The translations under genes and the position numbers were made by a program. DNA of 64,000 nt from the NCBI GenBank assembly GCA_035524275.1, contig DATKPC010000133.1, forward strand, positions 1-64,000, read 5' to 3'. The first letter of the stretch is position 1; every line of letters starts with the position of its first letter. The notes under the pieces are model-generated. The model searched no databases. It was not told where the DNA came from and saw only the letters and a list, made by a program, of their open reading frames with translations. Shown here in pieces: positions 1 through 7,280 of this stretch. This DNA comes from DATKPC01 sp035524275. Its GTDB lineage: Bacteria > Pseudomonadota > Gammaproteobacteria > Burkholderiales > Burkholderiaceae_F.

Positions 1-250
1 GCGCCGCGTCGAAATCGGGCGCGGGATCCCGTTCAGCTATGGCGACGACGTCGTGAGCCTGATCGGTTCGCGCTGCACCGAGGTCGAAAGCGGCGGCCGG
101 ATGATCGACGCGATCCTGACGAACTCCGTGCTGCCGTCGATCAGCCGCGAGCTGCTCCAGCGTTCGATGGACGGCCGCCCGGCGACGCGCGTCCACCTGC
201 AGGTCGTCGACGGCGACTTCGACTACGCGTTCGACGGCACGGCGGCGTGA
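1..250 (+). CDS. clpV: ClpV (TssH) AAA+ ATPase of type VI secretion, C-terminal fragment
   Basis: Only the last 82 codons are present, read in the frame beginning at base 2 and ending with TGA at 248-250. The segment contains the ClpV/ClpB-type C-terminal signature (GIPFSYGDDVV, then RCTEVESGGRMIDAI and LPSISRELL), part of the small domain of the second AAA+ module. In this family ClpV disassembles contracted TssB/TssC sheaths in the cytoplasm so that they can be reused. The remaining T6SS genes in the same orientation follow directly, which supports the assignment. The catalytic Walker motifs lie upstream of the window, so their integrity cannot be judged. The GTG at 53 is internal and is not a start. 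Confidence 0.9.
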   Translation, partial: RRVEIGRGIPFSYGDDVVSLIGSRCTEVESGGRMIDAILTNSVLPSISRELLQRSMDGRPATRVHLQVVDGDFDYAFDGTAA

Positions 251-302
251 TCCGGACCCTGCGCCGGCGAACCCGCGGATCACGACCACCAGGAGAACCA
301 CG

Positions 303-692
303 ATGGCGCAATGGGTGACGATGGGAGCGACGCTTCGCTGCAGCTTCGGACTGGCGCCGTCCACCCTGGTCGTGCTGCCGGTCAACCGGACGCTCGGCGA
401 GGGACCTCCGCTCGCCAACATCATGGATCACCAGCCGATCGTCAACATCCCGCCGTTCGGGATGTGCAATGCGCCGGCCAATCCCGCCGTGATCGCGGCG
501 ACCGCGGCGGCGTTGGGCACGCCGACGCCGGCACCGTGCGTGCCGGCGACGTTGGCGCCGTGGGCGCCCGGTGCCCCCACGGTGATGCTCGCGAAGGCGC
601 CGGCGCTCGACAGCATGTCGACCTGCGCCTGCGCCTGGGGCGGTGCCGTGACCGTCGCGGTCGCGGCAACGACCCGCACGATGGTTCCCTGA
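303..692 (+). CDS. PAAR-like DUF4280 protein, candidate T6SS spike tip
   Basis: This 129-residue protein begins at an ATG preceded by AGGAGA. It resembles the DUF4280 PAAR-like family: short, with CNAPANP and a terminal CACAWGG region, and rich in Ala, Pro and Thr. It has no signal peptide. PAAR and PAAR-like proteins cap the VgrG trimer and can carry effectors. The gene sits 45 nt upstream of vgrG and 52 nt downstream of clpV, which fits a tip role. No toxin extension is present, so it would recruit a separate effector if it delivers one. The function is inferred from family and position. Confidence 0.8.
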   Translation: MAQWVTMGATLRCSFGLAPSTLVVLPVNRTLGEGPPLANIMDHQPIVNIPPFGMCNAPANPAVIAATAAALGTPTPAPCVPATLAPWAPGAPTVMLAKAPALDSMSTCACAWGGAVTVAVAATTRTMVP

Positions 693-737
693 ACGAATTC
701 CGGAAGAGAAGGCGCCAGGCGCCGAGAAGGTCCGCAG

Positions 738-2807
738 ATGGAAACGACCGCACCGCAAACCACGCAGGCGCACCGCCCGGTCGCCGCGCTTTCGACGCTC
801 GGCGCCGACCGCCTCCTGTTCTGCGGCCTGCGAGGCCGCGATGAACTGGGGCACCTCAGCGCGTACGAGGTCGACCTGCTGAGCGAGAGCGGCTCGATCC
901 GCATTGCCGACGTGCTCGGCCAGCCGCTCGGGATCCGCATCGATGTCGCCGGCGGCGAGCCGCGGTATTTCAACGGCTACGTGACGCGCTTCGCGCACCG
1001 CGGGTGGCGTGGCCGCTATGCGGTCTACGCCGCGACGCTGCGGCACTGGCCGTGGCTCATGACGCGTGCGACCAACTGCCGCATCTTCCAGGACAAGACC
1101 GTCGTCGAGATCCTGAAGGAGGTCTTCGCCGACTACCCGGCCGAATACGACTTCGACGCCGTCGGGCCGCGCGAGGCGATGCCCTACTGCGTGCAGTACG
1201 GCGAGACCGACTTCGACTTCGTCAGCCGCCTCATGGAGGAAACCGGGATCTACTACTTCTTCCGGCAGGCGCGCGACAGCCATACGCTGGTCCTCGCGGA
1301 TTCCTATGCCGCGCACGGGCCGGCGGCGGGGCACGCGCGGCTTCGCTACCGGTCGCGCCGCGGCGAGGGCGCGCTGGAGGGGGGATTCATCCACGACTGG
1401 TCGGCCGTCGCGTGCCTCGAGTCGGGCAAGCAGTCGGTCGCCGACTTCGACTTCGAGAAGGCGACGTCGAGCGAATCCGGGATCCTGCGGGCGACGTCGT
1501 CGTCCGACGCGGCGGGGCACGGCCGCGGAGGCCAGGGCGGCCACGAGCGGTACGACTATCCGGGCCATTTCGCGTCGCGCGACGCGGGGCGGTCGATCGC
1601 GCACGCGCGCCTCGAGGCGCTGGCGGCGGGGGCGGAGCGCTTCACCGGGACGACCGCGGTGCGAACGTACGCGCCGGGTGTCCTGTTCGATCTCGTCGAG
1701 CATCCGCGCGAAGAGCAGAACGGCGGCTATCTCGTCGTCGCGGCCGACTACGAGATCGCGTACGGCGGCTACGACGTCCGCGCGGCATCGGCCGGGGCGT
1801 CGTCCGCGTCCGCGGCGGGAACGGCGTCGGCAACCCGCGCGGCGCCGACCGGGCTGGCGTTCGACTGCCGGATCGAATCCATCTCGAAGAAGATCGCGTT
1901 CCGCAGCGCCACGAGGACGCCGCGCCCCTGCATCCGGGGGCCGCAGACGGCCTTCGTCGTCGGCAAGGCGGGCGAGGAGATCTGGACCGATCGCTACGGG
2001 CGGGTCAAGGTGCAGTTTCATTGGGACCGGAAGGGGGCGCGCGACGAACGCAGTTCCTGCTGGGTGCGGGTCGCGCAGCCGCTGGCGGGGAAGCGCTGGG
2101 GCGCGATGTTCCTGCCGCGCATCGGCCAGGAGGTCGTCGTCGAGTTCCTGGACGGCGATCCGGACCGGCCGCTCGTGACCGGCTGCGTCTACAACGCCGG
2201 CGCCATGCCGCCCTATCCGTTGCCGCAGGACGCGACGCGCACGACGATCCGCTCCAGCTCGTCGAAGGGTGGCGGCGCCTATAACGAGATCCGCTTCGAG
2301 GACAAGGCCGGCTCCGAGCAGCTGTACTTCCATGCCGGGCGAAACCACGACCACTATGTCGCCAACGACGCACTGCTGCACGTCGGCAAGGATCGCCACG
2401 CGCGGGTGGCGGGCAACGACCTGTCGAAGATCGACGGCGATCGCAGCGACAGCGTGGGCGGCTCACACAAGGGACGGATCGGCGGCACGTATTCGCTCGA
2501 CGTGGCTCGGGATACGCAATGCAAGTCCGGCACCGATCTCGCGCTGGGCGCCGGCCGCAACGTCGACCTGAAGGGGGGCCTCGACGTCACGATCGAGGCC
2601 GGGATGACATTGACGCTGAAAGCGGGAAACAGCACGATCGTGCTCGGTCCGACGGGCATCTCGATCAACGGGACGACGGTTTCGATCGACGGGTCGGCGA
2701 TGGTCGGCATCAATGGAGGCGGCGGGGCAGCGGGTTCCTCCGCGCAGGAAGCGCAGCCGCAGTCGCCGGACGCGCCGGCCGCCGCGGACGACGGGAAGTC
2801 ATCATGA
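738..2807 (+). CDS. vgrG: VgrG (TssI) T6SS spike protein
   Basis: The 689-residue protein shows the VgrG layout. The N-terminal part is gp27-like, with RYFNGYVTRF near residue 75 and QYGETDFDFVSRLMEETGI near 155. It is followed by a gp5-like OB-fold containing DRYGRVKVQFHWDR and WGAMFLPRIGQEVVVEFLDGDP. The end is a beta-helix-like Val/Thr/Gly-rich segment with TLKAGNSTIVLGPTGISING. The last 40 residues are a low-complexity Ala/Gly/Pro/Gln tail rather than a recognisable effector domain. In the family, trimers form the spike pushed out by the contractile sheath. The stop overlaps the tagH start (ATGA), implying translational coupling. An AAGG lies ahead of the ATG. Confidence 0.95.
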   Translation: METTAPQTTQAHRPVAALSTLGADRLLFCGLRGRDELGHLSAYEVDLLSESGSIRIADVLGQPLGIRIDVAGGEPRYFNGYVTRFAHRGWRGRYAVYAATLRHWPWLMTRATNCRIFQDKTVVEILKEVFADYPAEYDFDAVGPREAMPYCVQYGETDFDFVSRLMEETGIYYFFRQARDSHTLVLADSYAAHGPAAGHARLRYRSRRGEGALEGGFIHDWSAVACLESGKQSVADFDFEKATSSESGILRATSSSDAAGHGRGGQGGHERYDYPGHFASRDAGRSIAHARLEALAAGAERFTGTTAVRTYAPGVLFDLVEHPREEQNGGYLVVAADYEIAYGGYDVRAASAGASSASAAGTASATRAAPTGLAFDCRIESISKKIAFRSATRTPRPCIRGPQTAFVVGKAGEEIWTDRYGRVKVQFHWDRKGARDERSSCWVRVAQPLAGKRWGAMFLPRIGQEVVVEFLDGDPDRPLVTGCVYNAGAMPPYPLPQDATRTTIRSSSSKGGGAYNEIRFEDKAGSEQLYFHAGRNHDHYVANDALLHVGKDRHARVAGNDLSKIDGDRSDSVGGSHKGRIGGTYSLDVARDTQCKSGTDLALGAGRNVDLKGGLDVTIEAGMTLTLKAGNSTIVLGPTGISINGTTVSIDGSAMVGINGGGGAAGSSAQEAQPQSPDAPAAADDGKSS

Positions 2808-4099
2808 AGCTGTGGCTGCAGGTCGTCTCCTACCGCGGCGCTCCGCCGGCCGCGGCGATCGCCTGGTGTTTCGGGTCGGAAGGCGGGGGTATCGGTCGAA
2901 CCGCCGACAACGAACTCGTGCTGCCGGATCCCGACCGCATCGTGTCGCGCCGACATGCGCGGATCGTGTGGCGCGACGGCGCGTTCGAGATCGAGGACGT
3001 CGGAGGCAATGCGACGATCGTCAATGGCCAGGCGCTGGCCGGAGCGCGCCGCTTCGCGCGCCTGGAATCGGGCGACGAACTGTCGATCGGCGATTACCTG
3101 CTGAAAGCGCGCGTCGAGCTCGACGACGAGCCTCGACCGGAAACCGTGCCCGACGCCGGCGCCTTCGATGCGCTCGGTGCGTTGCCGGATCCGCTCTACG
3201 GCGAGGCGGCGCCGCCGGACCCCGGTCCCTTCCAGCGCTCGGTCGGCGACGACGTCGCGCCGCAGGCGCTGCCGTTCGTGCCGGCGGCGATCATTCCGGA
3301 AGACTACGATCCGCTGGCGAGCCGCATCGCGTCGCGCGCCGCGGCCGCTGCGGCGCCCGTGACGGGCGCTGTCGCCGGACCTGTCGCTGCGCGTGCCTCT
3401 GCGCCGGTCTCTTCCCCGGTCGCGGCGCCCGCCGGGCCGGTCGCGCCGGATCGCGCCGCGGCCGACGCGGTGCCGAGCCCGGTCGCGACGGCTGCCGCCG
3501 CACGGAGCGATCCGACGCTGGCGGCGCTGATGCGCGGTCTCGGGCTGGCCGACCTGCCGCTCGGAGGCGCGAGCGGCCCGCAGGTCGCCGAAGCCTGCGG
3601 GCAGATGCTGCGCGTCGCGATGGGCGGCATCATGCAGACGCTCGCCGCGCGGGCGATCGCGAAGAACGAGGTCCGCATCGACATGACGCTCGTCGCTGTC
3701 CGCGACAACAATCCGCTGAAATTCTTCCCGGACGTGGCGAGCGCGCTCGCGCAGATGATCACCGGGCGCGGATCCGGCTACCAGCCGGCCGTCAGGGCGA
3801 TCGGCGAAGCCTTCGACGACGTGCGTGCGCACGAGGTCGCGATGATGGCCGGCATGCGCGCGACGCTCGCCGCCGTGCTCGAGCGGCTCGATCCGCGGGC
3901 CATCGAACGCGCGAAGGGCGCCGGAAGCACGCTCGATCGGCTGATCGCGCCGCGTCGCAAGGCGGCTCTGTGGGATCGCCTGGTCGAGGCGCACGGCGAG
4001 ATCGCGCACGCCGCGGATCGCGATTTCGAGAAACTGTTCCGCGAACGATTCGGCGCCGCGTACGCCGATCAGATCGACCGCCTCGGGGCGCGGCATTGA
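2804..4099 (+). CDS. tagH: TagH, T6SS-associated FHA-domain protein
   Basis: I start this 431-residue protein at ATG 2804, which overlaps the vgrG stop. The longer reading frame upstream is only vgrG sequence out of frame. Residues 1-105 are an FHA domain with the canonical IGR and SRRHARI phosphothreonine-binding signature. An Ala/Pro/Val-rich linker spans about 120-235. The C-terminal 190 residues match the TagH-type domain (MRGLGL, then DNNPLKFFPDVASAL and RFGAAYADQIDRL). In other systems such FHA proteins are phospho-switches for T6SS assembly. Here the neighbours TssK and, on the opposite strand, a second FHA protein and a PP2C phosphatase suggest a threonine-phosphorylation pathway. The kinase is not in the window. 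Confidence 0.92.
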   Translation: MKLWLQVVSYRGAPPAAAIAWCFGSEGGGIGRTADNELVLPDPDRIVSRRHARIVWRDGAFEIEDVGGNATIVNGQALAGARRFARLESGDELSIGDYLLKARVELDDEPRPETVPDAGAFDALGALPDPLYGEAAPPDPGPFQRSVGDDVAPQALPFVPAAIIPEDYDPLASRIASRAAAAAAPVTGAVAGPVAARASAPVSSPVAAPAGPVAPDRAAADAVPSPVATAAAARSDPTLAALMRGLGLADLPLGGASGPQVAEACGQMLRVAMGGIMQTLAARAIAKNEVRIDMTLVAVRDNNPLKFFPDVASALAQMITGRGSGYQPAVRAIGEAFDDVRAHEVAMMAGMRATLAAVLERLDPRAIERAKGAGSTLDRLIAPRRKAALWDRLVEAHGEIAHAADRDFEKLFRERFGAAYADQIDRLGARH

Positions 4100-4139
4100 T
4101 GCTCGCCCGTCGACCGCGGATCGTCCCCCAGGAGCCACG

Positions 4140-5474
4140 ATGTCGTTGAGCCGCAAGATCGTCTGGTCGGAGGGCATGTTCCTCCAGCCGCAGCACTTCC
4201 AGCAGCATGACCGCTATCTCCAATCGCTCGTCGAAGCGCGGAGCGCGGCGCTGCGGCCGCACGCCTGGGGTTTCACGAGGCTGGTGATCGATCCGGACCA
4301 GCTCGCGCTCGGAAAGATCGCGATCGCCGAATGCGCCGGCGTCCTGCCGGACGGCACGGCATTCACCTGTTCCGCGACCGAAGCGCCGCCGCCGGCCGTC
4401 GACATCCCGGAGGAAACGCGCGACGAGCTCGTCGTGCTGGCGCTTCCGCTGCGGCGTCCCGGCATCCCGGAGGCCGCCGCGGCGCCGGGGCCGGACAGCC
4501 TCGCGCGCTACGAGATCGTCGAAGGCGACGTCGTCGACAGCAATGCCGATGCGAGCGGCAGCGCGTCCGTGCAGCATGGCCGCCTGCGATTGCGACTGGC
4601 TCTTGCCGCCGACGTGGCGCAGGCGCACGCGGTGCTCGGCGTCGCGCGCGTCATCGAGCGCCGCCCCGACAATTCGCTCGTCCTCGATCGCGACTACGCG
4701 CCGCCATGCCTCGACGTCCGCGTCGCGCAGCGGCTCGCGGCGTTCACCGACGAACTGCGCGGCCTGCTGCACCAGCGTGGCGACGCGCTGGCGGCGCGCC
4801 TCGCCCAGCCGGCCGCCGGCGGTGTCGCCGAGATCCAGGACTTCCTGCTGCTGCAGGTCGTCAACCGCGCGGAGCCCGTCGTGACCCACCTGGCGTCGAC
4901 CTCCGGCGTGCATCCGGAGTCGCTCTACGCGCTGGCCGCCGGACTTGCCGGCGAACTCGCGACGTTCTCGTCGCCGTCGCGGCGACCGCCGACGTTCCCG
5001 ACCTACCGGCACGACCAGCTGAAGGAGTCGTTCGCGCCGGTCGCCGCGGAACTGAGGCGCTCGCTGAGCCTCGTGGTCGAATCCGCCGCCGTCCCGATCC
5101 GCCTCGAGGAGCGCAGGTACGGATTGCGGATCGGCATCGTTGCCGAGCCCGAACTCTATCGTTCCGCGTCGTTCGTTCTCGCGGTCAACGCGCAACTACC
5201 CGCGGAGGCCGTGCGAACGCAGTTCCCGGCGCAGGCCAAGGCCGGTCCTGCCGAACGGATCCGCGATCTCGTCAACCTGCAGCTTCCGGGGATCCCGCTG
5301 CGTCCGCTGCCGGTGGCGCCGCGGCAGTTGCCGTATCACGCCGGATTCACGTACTTCGAGCTCGACCGCGCAAGCGAGCTGTGGTCGCAGCTTGCGAATT
5401 CGACGGGGTTCGCGCTGCACGTCGCAGGGGAATTCCCGGGACTGCAGCTTGAGCTTTGGGCGATACGGCGGTAG
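4140..5474 (+). CDS. tssK: TssK T6SS baseplate subunit
   Basis: The 444-residue protein begins with the diagnostic TssK N-terminus (KIVWSEGMFLQPQHFQQHDRY) and has normal family length. The C-terminal part keeps the IPLRPLPVAPRQLPYH and YFELDR segments. TssK is a cytoplasmic trimer linking the baseplate (TssF/G) to the membrane complex (TssL/M/J). The start has CAGGAG eight bases upstream and lies 40 nt after tagH. TssK is usually followed by tssL and tssM. Here the next genes are convergent, so the membrane-complex genes must lie elsewhere or upstream of the window. Confidence 0.95.
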   Translation: MSLSRKIVWSEGMFLQPQHFQQHDRYLQSLVEARSAALRPHAWGFTRLVIDPDQLALGKIAIAECAGVLPDGTAFTCSATEAPPPAVDIPEETRDELVVLALPLRRPGIPEAAAAPGPDSLARYEIVEGDVVDSNADASGSASVQHGRLRLRLALAADVAQAHAVLGVARVIERRPDNSLVLDRDYAPPCLDVRVAQRLAAFTDELRGLLHQRGDALAARLAQPAAGGVAEIQDFLLLQVVNRAEPVVTHLASTSGVHPESLYALAAGLAGELATFSSPSRRPPTFPTYRHDQLKESFAPVAAELRRSLSLVVESAAVPIRLEERRYGLRIGIVAEPELYRSASFVLAVNAQLPAEAVRTQFPAQAKAGPAERIRDLVNLQLPGIPLRPLPVAPRQLPYHAGFTYFELDRASELWSQLANSTGFALHVAGEFPGLQLELWAIRR

Positions 5475-5493
5475 GCGCCCGCAATGCGGGCGC
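5475..5493. terminator. Hairpin after tssK, possible terminator
   Basis: GCGCCCGC and GCGGGCGC form an 8-bp perfect stem with an AAT loop, immediately after the tssK stop. No T-tract follows on either strand, so it may be a weak or Rho-assisted terminator, or only an RNA-stabilising hairpin. It sits in the 95-nt gap between two convergent units. Confidence 0.45.
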
Positions 5494-5526
5494 GGGGTGG
5501 GGGAGGGGGTCGCCACCGACCGCGCC

Positions 5527-5554
5527 GATTCCCGATTCCCGATTCCCGATGCCC
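5527..5554. repeat. Heptamer tandem repeat (GATTCCC x3 plus GATGCCC)
   Basis: Three exact copies of GATTCCC (5527-5547) are followed by one variant, GATGCCC (5548-5554), and then by GGCGCCCGGCG. The array ends 15 nt before the convergent phosphatase stop. It is a simple-sequence repeat prone to slippage and has no coding role that I can see. Confidence 0.85.
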
Positions 5555-5569
5555 GGCGCCCGGCGTCGC

Positions 5570-6439
5570 CTATCCTTCATACGCCAGCAGCACCGCCGTG
5601 ATGTTGTCGTGGCCGCCGCCGGCGTTCGCCATCGCGACGAGCGAAGCGCACACGGCATCGAGGTCGTCGCGCGGCGCCAGCGCGAGCGTGCGCTCGAGCA
5701 CGCGATCGTCGACGGCGCCGTGCAGCCCGTCGCTGCACAGCAGGTAGAGGTCGCCGCGCGCGGCCCGCAGGATGCGGACCTCCGCCTCCACGTCCTCGTA
5801 TGGCCCGAGCGCCTGCAGCAGCACGTTGCGCGGCAGCGCGGCCGCTTCCGTCCGGCTCGCGCCCAGCGCCCGCGCGTGCTGCGCGAGCGTCTGGTCGATC
5901 GTCAGCTGCTGCAGGCGGCCGCCGCGCAGCCGGTACAGGCGACTGTCGCCGACGTGGAACAGGACCATCAGGTCGTCGTCGCCCGGTTGCCATAGCCCGG
6001 TGGCGGTTGTACCCATCATCGACGTCAGGCTGCAGTCGACGCCCGCGTTCAGGTCGCAAAGCCGTCGATTGGCGATGCCAACGGCCTCGGCGGCGATGCG
6101 CGCGGCGCCCAGCCCGAGGTCGGGTACCGTCGCGTCCGGATCCTGCACGCGCGGCGGCGCGACGATGACGGTCGCTTCGCTGGCGTCGATGTCCTCGTCG
6201 CCGCCGGCACCGCGTCCGGCGGACCGACGCGCCATCGCGAAACAGCGCTGCAGCGTCGCCGCCGCCTCCCGGCTCGCCCGCGCCCCGCCGGCGTGACCGC
6301 CCATGCCGTCGCAGACGACGACGAGGCCGGAGGGTTCGTCGATCAGGAAATGGTCCTCGTTGTCGCTGCGCACGCGCCCGACGTCCGACAGGCCGCAGGC
6401 CGCGCCCCGGTGGAAGCGCTGCGTCGCGGCTCGCGTCAT
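5570..6439 (-). CDS. pppA: PP2C-family Ser/Thr phosphatase (PppA/Stp1-like)
   Basis: This 289-residue protein has all the PP2C metal-binding motifs: RSDNEDHFL, VVCDGMGGHAGG, VGDSRLYRL, LLCSDGLHG and GGHDNITAVLL. It therefore looks catalytically intact. The start ATG (6437-6439) overlaps the stop of the upstream FHA gene as ATGA. In T6SS loci, PppA removes the phosphate placed by PpkA on an FHA protein and so switches secretion off. Neighbourhood supports that role, although no kinase gene is visible here. A region near residues 65-95 is longer than in minimal PP2Cs (AMARRSAGRGAGGDEDIDAS) and looks like a flexible loop. Confidence 0.88.
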   Translation of the reverse strand: MTRAATQRFHRGAACGLSDVGRVRSDNEDHFLIDEPSGLVVVCDGMGGHAGGARASREAAATLQRCFAMARRSAGRGAGGDEDIDASEATVIVAPPRVQDPDATVPDLGLGAARIAAEAVGIANRRLCDLNAGVDCSLTSMMGTTATGLWQPGDDDLMVLFHVGDSRLYRLRGGRLQQLTIDQTLAQHARALGASRTEAAALPRNVLLQALGPYEDVEAEVRILRAARGDLYLLCSDGLHGAVDDRVLERTLALAPRDDLDAVCASLVAMANAGGGHDNITAVLLAYEG

Positions 6440-7134
6440 GCGTCGCCGCCGTGCTCGAGGCGGAGCGTCGGCTCGGCGCCGGCCGCGGCTTCCACGGCGC
6501 CCGCCACGGTCGCGCGCCGCGCGAGAGCGACTTCGACGGCGGTGCGCGCCTCGGCGCACACGGTCGGGAAGTCGTCGCAATAGCGCCGCCATGTCGTGGC
6601 CGCGTCGCCCGCCGCGTCGCCGAGCCGCTCCGCGAGGCGCTGCGGGGCGAACTGGGCGAACGCGACGCGCAGCGCGGTATCCACGTCCCCGGGTGTCGCG
6701 AGAGCGGCGACCGGGATGCGCGGCCCGAAGGTCCCGATCCGCGTCGCATCGTCGGCATTCGGGCCCTCGGCATGCGGGTCCGCCTTCGCGCGCATGACCG
6801 TGGTCGTCGCCTCGTCGTCGGCGAATTCGACGATCAGGCGATAGCCGCCGACGCGGATCTCGTCGCCCGCGGCCAGCGCGACGCTCATGCCGGCGCTCAG
6901 CGGGCGGCTGTTGTGCAGCAGGGGATTGGACCCGCCGACGTTCTCGATCCGATAGGCGCCTGCGTCGTGCAGCACGCGGGCCTGGACGCGGGAAATCATC
7001 CGCATCGGATCCGGAAGCATGAACGTCGCCGCCTCGCCGCGTCCGAGCGTACCGCCATGCGCGTCGAAGCGGGCCAGCAGCGGCTGTGTCAGCTCGCGTC
7101 CATCCAGGGTCAATGCGCGCAGTATCAGGATCAT
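6436..7134 (-). CDS. FHA-domain protein paired with the PP2C phosphatase
   Basis: The 232-residue protein has an N-terminal FHA fold (TLGRGEAATFMLPDP, then ISRVQARVLHDAGAYRIEN and VGGSNPLLHNSRPL) over residues 1-105. The position normally occupied by the His of the SxxH motif is Gln (SRVQA), so binding details may differ from TagH in the same locus. The C-terminal half (about 140-232) has no domain I recognise. It starts with ATG and is followed by pppA through a 4-nt overlap, so the two are almost certainly co-translated. It is probably the second phospho-reader of T6SS post-translational control. Confidence 0.82.
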   Translation of the reverse strand: MILILRALTLDGRELTQPLLARFDAHGGTLGRGEAATFMLPDPMRMISRVQARVLHDAGAYRIENVGGSNPLLHNSRPLSAGMSVALAAGDEIRVGGYRLIVEFADDEATTTVMRAKADPHAEGPNADDATRIGTFGPRIPVAALATPGDVDTALRVAFAQFAPQRLAERLGDAAGDAATTWRRYCDDFPTVCAEARTAVEVALARRATVAGAVEAAAGAEPTLRLEHGGDA

Positions 7135-7191
7135 GGATCACCCGTCCCGGAGGATGTTAACCAGTAGACCGCGATCCGGCAGCCGGGCCAA

Positions 7192-7205
7192 ATGACCAAA
7201 GTCAT
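7192..7205. promoter_or_regulatory. Inverted repeat upstream of the FHA-pppA unit
   Basis: ATGAC and GTCAT flank a 4-nt CAAA spacer in the 146-bp gap between the FHA gene start and the histidine kinase stop. The site is about 58 nt upstream of the FHA start codon, a reasonable operator position. The regulator is unknown, and a repeat this short can arise by chance. Confidence 0.3.
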
Positions 7206-7280
7206 GTGAGCGGCCCGTCCACCGTTCGGCCGACCCGGGTGTTCGTGGTGCCTGGCCGGCGGATCGGCCGCCAACTCGCC

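Noticed and set aside
141..2399. 752-residue frame on the minus strand opposite vgrG
   Set aside because: Arg/Ala/Gly-rich translation without domains. It lies wholly antisense to the DUF4280 and vgrG genes and is a product of high GC.
5527..5554. CRISPR array
   Set aside because: The repeats are contiguous heptamers without unique spacers, and there are no cas genes. The same applies to 29051-29106.
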